DNA from: Flavobacteriaceae bacterium
GTDB lineage: Bacteria; Bacteroidota; Bacteroidia; Flavobacteriales; Flavobacteriaceae
Length of the DNA: 58,035 nucleotides
Reading direction: 5' to 3'
NCBI GenBank assembly: GCA_029934835.1
Contig: JAOZLL010000005.1
Span: 1-58,035, forward strand
Shown here: one piece after another, positions 16,560 to 25,133 of the stretch
How positions within the stretch are numbered: position 1 is the first letter of the stretch
Layout: every line of letters begins with the position of its first letter
Program-made: the position numbers and the translations under genes
The notes under the pieces: generated by a model
The model's input: only the letters and a program-made list of their open reading frames with translations
What the model was told of the DNA's origin: nothing
The model's database searches: none

Positions 16560-18134
16560 ATGGCAGCAGTAAATCCAGCTGAAATTTCAGCAATTTTAAA
16601 ACAACAATTAGCAGGATTCGAAGGAAAAGAATCTCTAGACGAAGTGGGAACAGTGTTAGAAATCGGTGACGGTATTGCACGTGTTTACGGTCTAGCGAAT
16701 GTACAATATGGTGAGTTAGTTCAGTTTGAAAACGGAATTGAAGCCATTGTATTAAACTTAGAAGAAGATAATGTTGGTGTAGTACTTTTAGGACCTACCG
16801 GTGATATTAAAGAAGGCTCAATTGTAAAGCGTACCAATCGTATTTCCTCTATTCGTGTAGGTGAAGGAATCATCGGTCGTGTAGTAAATACTTTAGGAGA
16901 ACCTATTGATGGTAAAGGCCCCATCAAAGGTGAATTATATGAGATGCCAATAGAACGTAAAGCGCCAGGTGTTTTATTCCGTCAACCTGTTAACGAACCT
17001 TTACAAACTGGTGTAAAAGCAGTAGATGCTATGATTCCTATCGGTCGTGGTCAACGTGAGTTGATTATTGGTGACCGTCAAACAGGAAAATCAACTGTTG
17101 CTATTGACACCATCCTAAATCAAAAAGAATTTTATGATGCAGGTGAACCTGTATATTGTATCTATGTTGCTATTGGGCAAAAAGCTTCAACTGTAGCTGC
17201 CTTAGTGCAACTCTTTGAAGAAAAAGGAGCAATGGCTTATACCACTGTAGTGGCTGCCAATGCCTCTGACCCTGCGCCAATGCAAGTGTATGCACCTATG
17301 GCGGGCGCATCAATCGGAGAATTCTTCCGCGATACCGGTCGTCCAGCTCTAATAGTATATGATGATTTATCAAAACAAGCTGTAGCCTATCGTGAGGTTT
17401 CCTTATTATTAAGACGTCCACCAGGACGTGAGGCTTATCCAGGTGATGTATTTTACTTACACTCGCGTTTATTAGAACGTGCTGCAAAAGTAACTACTGA
17501 TGATAACATTGCTTCGCAGATGAATGATGTACCAGATTCCCTTAAAGGGATGGTAAAAGGTGGTGGTTCATTGACCGCATTACCAATTATTGAAACACAA
17601 GCTGGTGATGTATCTGCCTATATTCCAACCAATGTAATTTCGATTACAGATGGTCAAATTTTCCTAGATGGAGATTTATTTAACTCAGGTGTTCGTCCTG
17701 CTATTAACGTAGGGATCTCAGTATCTCGTGTTGGTGGTGCAGCTCAGGTAAAATCAATGAAAAAAGTTGCAGGTACTTTAAAATTAGACCAAGCGCAATA
17801 TCGTGAATTAGAAGCTTTTGCAAAATTTGGTTCTGACCTAGATGCAGCTACGCTAAATGTAATTGAAAAAGGGAAACGTAATGTGGAAATCTTAAAACAA
17901 AATTTAAGTACACCATTTACAGTAGAAGATCAAACAGCAATTATTTATGCAGGAAGTAAAAACTTACTACGTAATGTACCTGTTGATAAAGTAAAAGAGT
18001 TCGAAAGTCATTATTTAGAAATGTTAAACGCTAAACACAGAGATATTTTAGATGCTTTAAAGGCTGGAAAATTAAATGATGAAATCACTGATGTTTTAAC
18101 AAAAGTAGCGGGTGAAATTTCGGATACGTTCTAA
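16560..18134 (+). CDS. atpA: F1Fo ATP synthase subunit alpha
   Basis: 524 residues. Walker A GDRQTGKS near residue 171, preceded by [36 protein letters not shown] carries the family signature and the arginine-finger region lies further on ([20 protein letters not shown]). Regulatory/non-catalytic nucleotide-binding subunit of F1. The start directly follows the heptad tract; no Shine-Dalgarno motif is visible. An unrelated four-helix-bundle gene follows instead of atpG. Confidence 0.97.
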   Translation: MAAVNPAEISAILKQQLAGFEGKESLDEVGTVLEIGDGIARVYGLANVQYGELVQFENGIEAIVLNLEEDNVGVVLLGPTGDIKEGSIVKRTNRISSIRVGEGIIGRVVNTLGEPIDGKGPIKGELYEMPIERKAPGVLFRQPVNEPLQTGVKAVDAMIPIGRGQRELIIGDRQTGKSTVAIDTILNQKEFYDAGEPVYCIYVAIGQKASTVAALVQLFEEKGAMAYTTVVAANASDPAPMQVYAPMAGASIGEFFRDTGRPALIVYDDLSKQAVAYREVSLLLRRPPGREAYPGDVFYLHSRLLERAAKVTTDDNIASQMNDVPDSLKGMVKGGGSLTALPIIETQAGDVSAYIPTNVISITDGQIFLDGDLFNSGVRPAINVGISVSRVGGAAQVKSMKKVAGTLKLDQAQYRELEAFAKFGSDLDAATLNVIEKGKRNVEILKQNLSTPFTVEDQTAIIYAGSKNLLRNVPVDKVKEFESHYLEMLNAKHRDILDALKAGKLNDEITDVLTKVAGEISDTF

Positions 18135-18138
18135 AAAT

Positions 18139-18166
18139 GCAGAATTCAGAATGCAGAATTCAGAAT
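18139..18166 (+). repeat. 14-mer repeat, left array (2 units)
   Basis: GCAGAATTCAGAAT occurs twice in perfect tandem (18139-18152, 18153-18166), starting 5 bases after the atpA stop. The same 14-mer, with C or T at position 2, flanks the other side of the four-helix-bundle gene. Confidence 0.85.
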
Positions 18167-18206
18167 TTTTACTCTAGAGTTTAAAGCTTAGCTAATAATT
18201 CTAACA

Positions 18207-18548
18207 ATGAAAACAGAAAATGTACTCTTATCGAAATCTTTTGATTTTGCTTTAGACATTTTAGATTTTTATAAAGAATTAAAAAAGAATCATCATTACG
18301 ATTTGGCGAGTCAGGTAGTAAGGAGTGGTACAAGTGTCGGAGCAAATGTAAGAGAAGCACAAAGAGCAGTTAGCAAGAAAGATTTTATTAATAAATTGGG
18401 AATTGCTCTAAAAGAAGCTGATGAAACCGAATATTGGTTTCAAATATTAGATAAAAAGATTATTAAAGTGGATGAAAATCTCTTTAAGAAAATTGATGAA
18501 CTGATACGACTTTTAGTAAGTATTATTAATTCATCAAAAAGAAGTTAA
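18207..18548 (+). CDS. Four helix bundle protein (S23 / 23S rRNA intervening-sequence family)
   Basis: 113 residues. LSKSFDFALDILDFYKELKK, HYDLASQVVRSGTSVGANVR, EAQRAVSKKDFINKLGIALK and EADETEYWFQIL match the four-helix-bundle (S23/IVP) family, known from ORFs inside 23S rRNA intervening sequences and related to the Avd protein of diversity-generating retroelements. These form basic pentameric barrels that can bind nucleic acid. It sits between atpA and atpG, where no gene is expected, and is flanked by tandem and inverted copies of a 14-base repeat. Function unknown; insertion as a mobile-like unit is inferred. An ATG at 18207 is used. Confidence 0.92.
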   Translation: MKTENVLLSKSFDFALDILDFYKELKKNHHYDLASQVVRSGTSVGANVREAQRAVSKKDFINKLGIALKEADETEYWFQILDKKIIKVDENLFKKIDELIRLLVSIINSSKRS

Positions 18549-18549
18549 T

Positions 18550-18577
18550 GTAGAATTCAGAATGTAGAATTCACAAT
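18550..18577 (+). repeat. 14-mer repeat, right array (2 units)
   Basis: GTAGAATTCAGAAT (18550-18563) and GTAGAATTCACAAT (18564-18577) begin one base after the four-helix-bundle stop codon. They are direct copies of the left array with 1-2 changes per unit. Confidence 0.85.
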
Positions 18578-18663
18578 TTTAACTCTTATGTTTGTTATAA
18601 AAGAATGAATGAAATAGAAATTTGAAATAAAATATAAAAATTCAAAATGTAGTACTCTCAATA

Positions 18664-18677
18664 ATTCTGAATTCTAC
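18664..18677 (-). repeat. 14-mer repeat, inverted copy
   Basis: ATTCTGAATTCTAC is the exact reverse complement of the 18550-18563 unit. It lies 18 bases before the atpG ATG and can pair with the right array across about 86 bases. Confidence 0.8.
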
Positions 18678-18694
18678 ATTCTTAATTAAACAAT

Positions 18695-19555
18695 ATGGCC
18701 AACTTAAAAGAAATACGTAACAGAATAGTCTCCATTGGATCAACGATGAAGATTACCAGTGCCATGAAAATGGTATCGGCAGCCAAATTAAAAAAAGCAC
18801 AAGACGCTATTACTAATTTACGTCCTTATGCTAACAAATTGACTGAATTGTTACAAAACCTAAGTGCCACCTTAGATGGTGATGCTGGAAGTATTTTTGC
18901 GAAAAAAAGAGCTGTAAAGAAAGTTTTATTAGTAGCTATAACTTCTAATCGTGGTTTGTGTGGTGCATTCAATTCAAATATTGTAAAGAAAGCTATCCTA
19001 ATTGGTGATGAAAACTATGAGGATGCCGATGTTTCTATTTTTAGTATTGGTAAAAAAGGACATGACACCTTAATAAAAACAAAAGAAGTTTTTGCCCATC
19101 ACAATGAGATTTTTGACGAACTCAGTTTTGAAAATGCTGCCGAAATAGCACAAGAAATAATGGATGCTTTTGCTGAAGGTAAATTTGATAAAATCGACTT
19201 GGTATACAATCGCTTTAAAAATGCAGGGAACCAGATTCCGACACACGAAGCTTTTTTACCGATAGAATCTAAAGCGGCTGAAACAACCACAAACACCGAT
19301 TATATTTTTGAACCATCAAAAGAAGTAATTGTAGCAACATTGATTCCTAAATCTTTAAAAATGCAATTATTTAAAGCTATTAGAGATTCGTATGCTGCAG
19401 AACACGGAGCTCGTATGACAGCAATGCATAAAGCAACAGACAACGCAGGTGAAATGAAAGACGATTTAACCCTAATCTACAATAAAGCCCGTCAAGCAGC
19501 TATTACAGGTGAAATTCTTGAAATAGTTGGTGGTGCAGAAGCTTTAAATAACTAG
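18695..19555 (+). CDS. atpG: F1Fo ATP synthase subunit gamma
   Basis: 286 residues. N-terminal coiled-coil start (ANLKEIRNRIVSIGSTMKIT, SAMKMVSAAKLKKAQDAI), the central AITSNRGLCGAFN, and the C-terminal helix (AARHGARMTAMHKATDNAGE-like, ending TLIYNKARQAAITGEILEIV) are standard for the rotor shaft. It is separated from atpA by the four-helix-bundle insert (560 bases between genes). atpD and atpC are absent here, as is usual in Bacteroidota, where they form another operon. A perfect terminator follows. Confidence 0.96.
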   Translation: MANLKEIRNRIVSIGSTMKITSAMKMVSAAKLKKAQDAITNLRPYANKLTELLQNLSATLDGDAGSIFAKKRAVKKVLLVAITSNRGLCGAFNSNIVKKAILIGDENYEDADVSIFSIGKKGHDTLIKTKEVFAHHNEIFDELSFENAAEIAQEIMDAFAEGKFDKIDLVYNRFKNAGNQIPTHEAFLPIESKAAETTTNTDYIFEPSKEVIVATLIPKSLKMQLFKAIRDSYAAEHGARMTAMHKATDNAGEMKDDLTLIYNKARQAAITGEILEIVGGAEALNN

Positions 19556-19583
19556 AAAAACACGAAACCCAATTTATATTTTT

Positions 19584-19619
19584 AAAAAAGCCAAACAAGA
19601 TATCTTGTTTGGCTTTTTA
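19584..19619 (+). terminator. Terminator of the atp operon
   Basis: AAAAGCCAAACAAGA/TATCTTGTTTGGCTTTTT is a perfect inverted repeat ending in T5, 29 bases after the atpG stop. Its symmetry allows function on either strand. Confidence 0.9.
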
Positions 19620-19748
19620 TTATTATAAGTTCTGTATTAGTTGGATTTTTAGATAATCTAAGCGTATAAAAGTTGTAGATATTAATATGTTTTATATGCT
19701 AGATAAAAAATAATGATGCATGAATCAATTAGGTAAAGGATATAATAG

Positions 19749-19756
19749 TAACTTTG
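19749..19756 (+). promoter_or_regulatory. Candidate -7 box for the cold-shock gene
   Basis: TAACTTTG matches TAnnTTTG exactly, 28 bases upstream of ATG 19784. No clear TTTG -33 box was found at the proper distance. Confidence 0.4.
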
Positions 19757-19783
19757 TCTTTTATTAAAATTAATTTTTTTATT

Positions 19784-19975
19784 ATGAGTAACGGAACAGT
19801 AAAGTTTTTTAATAGATCTAAAGGATTTGGATTTATTACACCTGATGATGGTGGTAAAGATGTATTTGTACATCAAAATGGATTAACAGATGAGATAACT
19901 GAAGGAGATAAAGTAAGCTATGATGTAGAGGAAAGTCCAAAAGGCTTGAACGCAACAAATGTCAAAGTAGTATAA
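19784..19975 (+). CDS. Cold-shock domain protein
   Basis: 63 residues from ATG 19784 ([20 protein letters not shown]). RNP1 (KGFGFI) and RNP2 (VFVHQ) nucleic-acid-binding motifs are both present, and the length is that of a single-domain CspA-type RNA chaperone. The open frame extends 10 codons upstream, but the internal ATG gives the canonical start. A symmetrical terminator follows, so it is transcribed alone. Confidence 0.96.
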   Translation: MSNGTVKFFNRSKGFGFITPDDGGKDVFVHQNGLTDEITEGDKVSYDVEESPKGLNATNVKVV

Positions 19976-20005
19976 TATTTTATACCTTTTAACAACCTTG
20001 CACTC

Positions 20006-20039
20006 TATATAAGCCTATCAAATTTGATAGGCTTATATA
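20006..20039. terminator. Symmetrical terminator after the cold-shock gene
   Basis: TATATAAGCCTATCAAA/TTTGATAGGCTTATATA is a perfect 34-base palindrome, 30 bases after the csp stop codon. Only a short TTTT follows two bases later. Confidence 0.75.
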
Positions 20040-20191
20040 GTTTTAAAAATTGACAACACATCCCTAAGAGCGTATTATTTGTTATTGCTTTTCATTCAGT
20101 CAAGTGCATAATAAAACCTAAACTTCATTAAAAAGCTGTTTGACAGAACGTTAAACAAAATTTAATCTAACAAAAATTAAAAGAACATATC

Positions 20192-20290
20192 ATGGCAAAA
20201 GGTAAAGACTCAAAGAAGAACGTTAAAAAAGAGCCTGCTAAAACTGCAAAAGAAAAAAGAGCAGCAAAGAGACTAAAAAAATCTAAATAA
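20192..20290 (+). CDS. 32-residue lysine-rich basic protein
   Basis: ATG 20192 to TAA 20290 encodes MAKGKDSKKNVKKEPAKTAK followed by EKRAAKRLKKSK. About 40% of residues are Lys and the sequence is unstructured and very basic. Upstream lies an A-rich leader (TAAAAGAACATATC) typical of Bacteroidota translation starts. The codons are well-formed and there are no stops. I recall similar short MAKGKD... proteins in flavobacterial genomes, without known function; RNA or ribosome binding would fit the charge but is inference. It lies on the strand of the cold-shock gene. Confidence 0.7.
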   Translation: MAKGKDSKKNVKKEPAKTAKEKRAAKRLKKSK

Positions 20291-20332
20291 AGATGCTTGT
20301 ATTCTAAAAACTAAGGTTGTAAGCTGAGCAGT

Positions 20333-20992
20333 TCACCCCAACTTTTTCCTTACTTTATTAAATCCCTCCAAAGTATTTATATTCTGAACCAATTGATCAG
20401 AAACTTCAACTATATTAGTCGAAATATGCTTTAAAACCTGAATAGGTTTATAGAGCTCTTTTTGAAAAAAATCTTGCAAAACAGGTAGTACTTTAGGTTC
20501 CCAAATACAAACCAAAGGTTCGGGATAATCTTTGCTTTCTCCTTGTAAAGCAGTGGCAAATTTATTAGGATTTCTTTCTGAAATAAGCAGTTCTATTGTT
20601 TTCTTATCTATAAATGGAAGGTCTGTTGCTAACACTAAAAATGCTTCGTTAGGATAGGCTTCAAAAGCAGTTAAAATTGCTCCAAATGGACCAATACCCG
20701 CAACTTTATCTACTAACAAATTAGGATATGGAACTTCTTGATTTTTTCGGACTGAGATATAAGCTGTATCCACTAAATTTTCAACTAAAGAAACCGTATG
20801 TTGCCATTGTGGTTCGCCATGATAGTCTATCAAACTTTTGTCTTTACCCATTCGTTTACTATGTCCTCCGATAAGGATGAGTGCATTGAGTTTAGGTTGT
20901 ACAGGTTTATTGATATGTTTATTTGTGTTCGTAATCTTTAAAAATATTATGCTGTTTTTATAAAGATTTTTGTTTTCTTCCCTTTTGTACAC
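20333..20992 (-). CDS. mobA: Molybdenum cofactor guanylyltransferase (MobA-like)
   Basis: About 219 residues from GTG 20992 (start uncertain). The nucleotidyltransferase loop is LNALILIGGHSKRMGKDKSL (G-x-S-x-R-M-G-x-D-K); then YISVRKNQEVPYP, VAGIGPFGAILTAFEAYP and VLATDLPFIDKKTIELLI (metal-binding DLP). C-terminal FPEPL-like motif YPEPLVCIWEPKVLPVLQDF. It would attach GMP to molybdopterin. Similar Bacteroidota proteins often carry an extra N-terminal MobB-like domain, absent here. No other moa/mod gene is nearby. No ATG precedes the GxG loop, and the GTG lies in a dispersed repeat (20990-21009). Confidence 0.82.
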   Translation of the reverse strand: MYKREENKNLYKNSIIFLKITNTNKHINKPVQPKLNALILIGGHSKRMGKDKSLIDYHGEPQWQHTVSLVENLVDTAYISVRKNQEVPYPNLLVDKVAGIGPFGAILTAFEAYPNEAFLVLATDLPFIDKKTIELLISERNPNKFATALQGESKDYPEPLVCIWEPKVLPVLQDFFQKELYKPIQVLKHISTNIVEVSDQLVQNINTLEGFNKVRKKLG

Positions 20993-21009
20993 TGAGTGTA
21001 GTCGAAGTG
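20990..21009 (-). repeat. Dispersed repeat element B, copy 1
   Basis: CACTGAGTGTAGTCGAAGTG on the + strand, i.e. CACTTCGACTACACTCAGTG on the gene strand, an imperfect palindrome. The related sequence TTTCGACTTCGCTCAACTCA occurs at 54157-54176. The terminal GTG here is the best start codon available for mobA. Confidence 0.55.
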
Positions 21010-21024
21010 GAGAAGGATGAGCTT

Positions 21025-22332
21025 CTATTTTTTCCTAAAGTAAATAACAAGCGGCACTCCTTTAAAATCAAAGATTTCACGAAGCTTGTTTTCAATATAT
21101 CGTTTATAAGGATCTTTTACATATTGTGGTAAATTTGCAAAAAAAGCAAACTGTGGCGTTGGTGTTGGCAATTGGGTGCAAAATTTTACTTTAATATATT
21201 TACCCTTATTTGCTGGAGGTGGATTATGTTCAAAAATGGGTAACATAGCCTCATTTAATTTACTAGTTGCAATTCGTTTTTTGCGTTTTTCAAAAACTTC
21301 TACCGCTGTTTCAATCGCTTTAAAAACACGTTGTTTGGTTAATGCGGAAATAAATAAAATCGGTACATCAGTAAAAGGAGCAATTTCTTTTCGTACCATT
21401 ATCTCAAAATCACGTACGGTGTTGGTTTCCTTTTCCATCAAATCCCATTTATTGATTAGGATTACAATACCTTTTCTATTTTTTTCGGCCAGCCAAAAGA
21501 TGTTTTTGTCTTGTCCTTCAAAACCTCGTGTGGCATCAATTACTAAAAGAATTACATCAGAATGTTCGATGGCTCTTACAGCTCGCATAACCGAATAGAA
21601 CTCAAGATCCTCTTTTACTTTAGATTTTTTACGAATACCAGCAGTATCTACTAAATTAAATTCAAAACCAAAACGATTGTATTTGGTATCAATAGAATCA
21701 CGTGTAGTTCCAGCTATATTGGTGACAATATTTCGCTCTTCACCTACTAGTGCGTTTATAAAAGATGATTTTCCTGCATTGGGTCTTCCAACTACGGCAA
21801 AACGAGGTAAATCATCAATAATTTCATCTGTTTCATCTGGCATTTCTTTGACCATAGCGTCTAATAAATCACCAGTTCCACTACCATTAATTGAGGATAT
21901 CGTGTAATAATCACCTAATCCTAAATTATAGAATTCTACTGCATCTGCTTCACGCATCGCATTATCAACTTTGTTTACTGCCACAAAAACAGACTTTTGA
22001 ACCTTTCTTAAAAGTGCAGCTACTGTTGAATCCATTGGTGATATTCCGGTTTCTACATCTACTACAAAAATAATGATATCAGCTTCATCAATCGCTAATT
22101 CTACTTGTTTACGAATTTCTTGTTCAAAAATATCATCTGATCCTAAGGCATATCCACCTGTGTCAATTAACGAAAATTCTTTTCCATTCCAATCACTTTT
22201 TCCGTAATGTCTGTCTCGCGTTACACCACTAACCGAATCAACAATCGCCTCACGACGTTGTACCATTCGATTAAAAAGTGTTGATTTTCCTACATTAGGT
22301 CTTCCTACTATGGCTACTATACTATTATTCAC
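21025..22332 (-). CDS. der: Ribosome biogenesis GTPase Der (EngA)
   Basis: 435 residues with the diagnostic tandem GTPase domains. Domain 1: GRPNVGKST (10-18), DTGG, NKVD. Domain 2: GRPNAGKSS near 183, [14 protein letters not shown]-terminal KH-like domain follows ([20 protein letters not shown], ending [19 protein letters not shown]-like). Acts in 50S subunit maturation. Normal length; mobA lies 32 bases downstream on the same strand. Confidence 0.97.
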   Translation of the reverse strand: MNNSIVAIVGRPNVGKSTLFNRMVQRREAIVDSVSGVTRDRHYGKSDWNGKEFSLIDTGGYALGSDDIFEQEIRKQVELAIDEADIIIFVVDVETGISPMDSTVAALLRKVQKSVFVAVNKVDNAMREADAVEFYNLGLGDYYTISSINGSGTGDLLDAMVKEMPDETDEIIDDLPRFAVVGRPNAGKSSFINALVGEERNIVTNIAGTTRDSIDTKYNRFGFEFNLVDTAGIRKKSKVKEDLEFYSVMRAVRAIEHSDVILLVIDATRGFEGQDKNIFWLAEKNRKGIVILINKWDLMEKETNTVRDFEIMVRKEIAPFTDVPILFISALTKQRVFKAIETAVEVFEKRKKRIATSKLNEAMLPIFEHNPPPANKGKYIKVKFCTQLPTPTPQFAFFANLPQYVKDPYKRYIENKLREIFDFKGVPLVIYFRKK

Positions 22333-22466
22333 TGATATATAATTATAAATATTTTGGCAAAGATAGAATAAAAGGCTTATTAAGATACAGAATTGAGAAA
22401 TACTAATAATAGGTGTCCTAAATAGGTTTAGCTAACAATTAAACGATAATACCATAAATCTATAAA

Positions 22467-23261
22467 CTATTTAACAAGTAGCTTTTTGGTGTAAACTCCT
22501 GTATTAGTTTGAACTGATAAAAAATAAGTTCCTGTATTTAAACTGGGATAAACTACTTGTTTTGATTGAATTCTAACACTAAAAATGTTTTTTCCTAGAA
22601 TAGTAAATATTTTAATAAAAGCTTCATTATGATTCTGTAGATCAATTGTGAATTTAAATCCATTAGTAGGATTTGGGAAAATAGAAAAATCTGAATTTGA
22701 ATTAAGATCATCAACACTTAACGAACAATCCATTATTGAAGGATTAAATCCTACAGGAAATGTTTCTTCTAGATAAGTGACTGTGTCATATGGGCTTATG
22801 TCAGAATCTAACATTGTATTATCAGGAGCTATTACACACTTTGCTGGATAATACATAGGATCAAAATCATTAATAACTGTTCCACATCCACCTTCGCCAC
22901 TAATAGCTGGAGCATGATTAAAACTACCTCCATATGTATTTTCAAAATCAATAACATCTTGGTCTCTATCATAACCACTATTTATTGCTATACAGACAAT
23001 ATCACCCTGATTGCAGCCATACTTATCATAAAACTCATTAAAAACAGGAATAAAATTTTGACATCCACCACATATTGAATAGAAAAAATCTAGATAAACA
23101 TATTTTCCTGAAGCGGTATATGAATATAGATTATGTATATTTCCATAAACATCAGTTACTGTAAAATCATTGACAATATCACCATTGTTATAATTATTAA
23201 ACTGTGCTTTACTGTGATAAGAAATACTAATTAATAAAATTAATAGAACTACTTTTTTCAT
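22467..23261 (-). CDS. Thioredoxin-fold protein exported by type IX secretion
   Basis: 264 residues. Signal peptide KKVVLLILLISISYHSKAQ, then a TlpA/peroxiredoxin-like fold: GDIVNDFTVTDVYGNIHNLY, KYVYLDFFYSICGGCQNFIP with CGGC as the redox-type CxxC, and a plausible cis-Pro region YYPAKCVIAPD. The last ~75 residues (FSIFPNPTNGFKFTIDLQNH ... GTYFLSVQTNTGVYTKKLLV) form a type A C-terminal sorting domain of the T9SS, so the protein is predicted to cross the outer membrane and be surface-attached or secreted. Additional cysteines (GCNQ, GGCG, MDCS) may form disulfides. Substrate unknown. Confidence 0.88.
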   Translation of the reverse strand: MKKVVLLILLISISYHSKAQFNNYNNGDIVNDFTVTDVYGNIHNLYSYTASGKYVYLDFFYSICGGCQNFIPVFNEFYDKYGCNQGDIVCIAINSGYDRDQDVIDFENTYGGSFNHAPAISGEGGCGTVINDFDPMYYPAKCVIAPDNTMLDSDISPYDTVTYLEETFPVGFNPSIMDCSLSVDDLNSNSDFSIFPNPTNGFKFTIDLQNHNEAFIKIFTILGKNIFSVRIQSKQVVYPSLNTGTYFLSVQTNTGVYTKKLLVK

Positions 23262-23324
23262 ATGTTTAAATGAGTATAAAATAGTAAATTAAACCTAAGC
23301 GCTAATTTACACTATTTATTAAAA

Positions 23325-23395
23325 TATGAAATGAGCATGTCAAATTTTGACACGCCATTTTGCCAATAGGTACGGCAACGGAATGATTTATAACC
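23325..23395 (+). repeat. Element C, copy 3 (5' part only)
   Basis: ATGAAATGAGCATGTCAAAT, TTTGACACGCC and GGAATGATTTATAACC match the front half of element C copies 1 and 2 (ATGAAACGAGCATGT, TTTTGACC, GGAAATCATTAATA). An extra block (ATTTTGCCAATAGGTACGGC) sits in the middle, and the AGCGAACACC/hairpin half is missing. It abuts the MITE-like element. Confidence 0.45.
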
Positions 23396-23400
23396 TATCA

Positions 23401-23662
23401 ACCTGAGTTCGGCGTAAGATTTTTTCACAGCTTAGATGAATTTTGTCATATTCGAAGCTAAATTTTAGAAAGACTAACTGGTTAGTTTAAGAAAATTTGG
23501 CAAGAATTTGGCAAAATTCATCAAGCCCAAAGGGAAACAAAAGAAAAGGCAATCTTTTTTGTAAAAAACCATCAAAATATCTAGATATTCCTTTTAATTT
23601 TTCACTTCAAATCTTACCTTTTCTTTTGCTTCTGTGAATTAAAGCTTACGCCGAACTCAGGT
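23401..23662. mobile_element. MITE-like element, 262 bp, 18-bp perfect TIRs and 5-bp target duplication
   Basis: The left end ACCTGAGTTCGGCGTAAG (23401-23418) and the right end CTTACGCCGAACTCAGGT (23645-23662) are perfect inverted repeats. TATCA precedes the left end (23396-23400) and follows the right end (23663-23667), a 5-bp target-site duplication. No transposase frame fits inside. Within it GATGAATTTTG (23435-23445) pairs with CAAAATTCATC (23512-23522) around the palindrome ACTAACTGGTTAGT (23473-23486). It lies between two convergently placed or tandem minus-strand genes, harming neither. Confidence 0.85.
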
Positions 23663-23701
23663 TATCATATAACTAACTTTTCTGTATTTTGAAAATTAAA
23701 T

Positions 23702-23720
23702 CTTAGGTTGAATTCAGGTT
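23702..23720. repeat. Degenerate copy of the MITE right end
   Basis: CTTAGGTTGAATTCAGGTT aligns with CTTACGCCGAACTCAGGTT at 14 of 19 positions and is likewise preceded by AATTAAAT (AATTAAAG in the intact end). It lies 40 bases to the right of the intact element, suggesting an older insertion at the same place. Confidence 0.45.
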
Positions 23721-23733
23721 TTTAAAAAAATGA

Positions 23734-23773
23734 TAAAAGCCTCATTTCTTAATAGTAGAAATGAGGCTTTTAT
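23734..23773 (-). terminator. Terminator of gdhA
   Basis: AAAAGCCTCATTTCT (left) pairs with AGAAATGAGGCTTTT (right) around TAATAGT, with T/A runs on both sides. It is 23 bases beyond the gdhA stop on the minus strand and could act in both directions. Confidence 0.85.
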
Positions 23774-23795
23774 TATTGTTATTAAGATTTCTAAA

Positions 23796-25133
23796 TTAGA
23801 TAACTCCTTGATCTAACATAGCGTCAGCTACTTTGACAAAACCAGCAATATTAGCTCCTTTGACATAGTCTACATATCCATCATCTCTAGTTCCATATTT
23901 TACACAAGCTTCGTGAATATCTTTCATGATTCTATGTAATTTAGTATCCACTTCTTCACTTGTCCAGTTATAACGTAATGAATTCTGACTCATTTCTAAT
24001 CCTGAAGTAGCTACACCACCTGCATTAGATGCTTTTCCTGGAGAGAATAATAATCCGTTTTTTTGAAATATTCCAATAGCCTCTTCGTTACAAGGCATAT
24101 TTGCACCTTCACCAACCAAAATACAGCCATTATCAACTAATTGCTGTGCATCATTTTTGTTTACTTCATTTTGTGTAGCACAAGGCAAAGCGACATCTAC
24201 TTTTTGTTCCCAAGGTTTTTTTCCTGCAAAGAATTTAGCTTCAGGAAACTCTTCAGCATAAGGAGAAACAATATCATTATTAGAAGCTCTTAACTCTAGC
24301 ATATAGTCTATTTTATCAGCATCTAGACCAGACTCATCATAAATATAGCCATCGGGACCTGATATAGTCACTACTTTAGCGCCTAATTCAGTTACTTTTT
24401 TTGCAGCACCCCAAGCGACATTTCCAAAGCCAGAAACGGCTACTGTTTTTCCTTTCAAAGAATCACCTTTGGTTGCAAGCATTTCTTGTGCAAAATATAC
24501 ATTACCAAAACCAGTTGCTTCAGGACGCATTAATGAGCCACCCCAATTGTTCCCTTTTCCCGTTAAAACACCAGTGTGTTCTTTGGCTAATTTTTTATAC
24601 ATTCCATAAAGGAAACCAATTTCTCTACCACCTACACCAATATCTCCTGCAGGTACATCAGTATTAGGACCGATAAGTGACCATAACTCTAACATAAATG
24701 CTTGACTAAAACGCATGATTTCAGCATCTGATTTTCCTTTAGGATTAAAATCAGAACCACCTTTTCCACCACCCATTGGTAATGTTGTTAAAGCATTTTT
24801 AAATGTTTGTTCAAATCCTAAGAATTTTAGGATTGATAAGTTTACAGAAGGATGAAAACGTAAACCTCCTTTGTAAGGTCCAATAGCGCCATTAAATTGA
24901 ATTCGATGACCTAAATTAACTTGTACTTCACCATTATCATCTACCCATGATACTCTAAAAGTAAGTATACGATCTGGCTCTACCATTCTTTCAATAATTT
25001 TGGCAGCTCCATATTGTGGATTCTCATTATACACGTCTTCTATAGACTCTAAAACTTCGTGTACGGCTTGTAAATACTCTTTTTCTCCAGGGTGTTTTGC
25101 CTCTAAAGAATTCATTATTTCTTGTACGTTCAT
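23796..25133 (-). CDS. gdhA: NADP-specific glutamate dehydrogenase
   Basis: 445 residues, the length of hexameric class I enzymes. Catalyses reductive amination of 2-oxoglutarate. Seen: PYKGGLRFHPSVNLSILKFL; the catalytic-Lys loop LPMGGGKGGSDFNPKGKSD; VPAGDIGVGGREIGFLYG; Rossmann GFGNVAWGAAKKVTELGAK; and PCATQNEVN. The cofactor assignment is from the overall closeness to the NADP-dependent bacterial type and is not proven by one residue. Stands alone with its own terminator. Confidence 0.94.
   Translation of the reverse strand: MNVQEIMNSLEAKHPGEKEYLQAVHEVLESIEDVYNENPQYGAAKIIERMVEPDRILTFRVSWVDDNGEVQVNLGHRIQFNGAIGPYKGGLRFHPSVNLSILKFLGFEQTFKNALTTLPMGGGKGGSDFNPKGKSDAEIMRFSQAFMLELWSLIGPNTDVPAGDIGVGGREIGFLYGMYKKLAKEHTGVLTGKGNNWGGSLMRPEATGFGNVYFAQEMLATKGDSLKGKTVAVSGFGNVAWGAAKKVTELGAKVVTISGPDGYIYDESGLDADKIDYMLELRASNNDIVSPYAEEFPEAKFFAGKKPWEQKVDVALPCATQNEVNKNDAQQLVDNGCILVGEGANMPCNEEAIGIFQKNGLLFSPGKASNAGGVATSGLEMSQNSLRYNWTSEEVDTKLHRIMKDIHEACVKYGTRDDGYVDYVKGANIAGFVKVADAMLDQGVI

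Noticed and set aside
13391-19555. Missing atpD and atpC taken as a deletion
   Set aside because: In Bacteroidota these two genes normally form a separate operon, so their absence here is expected.
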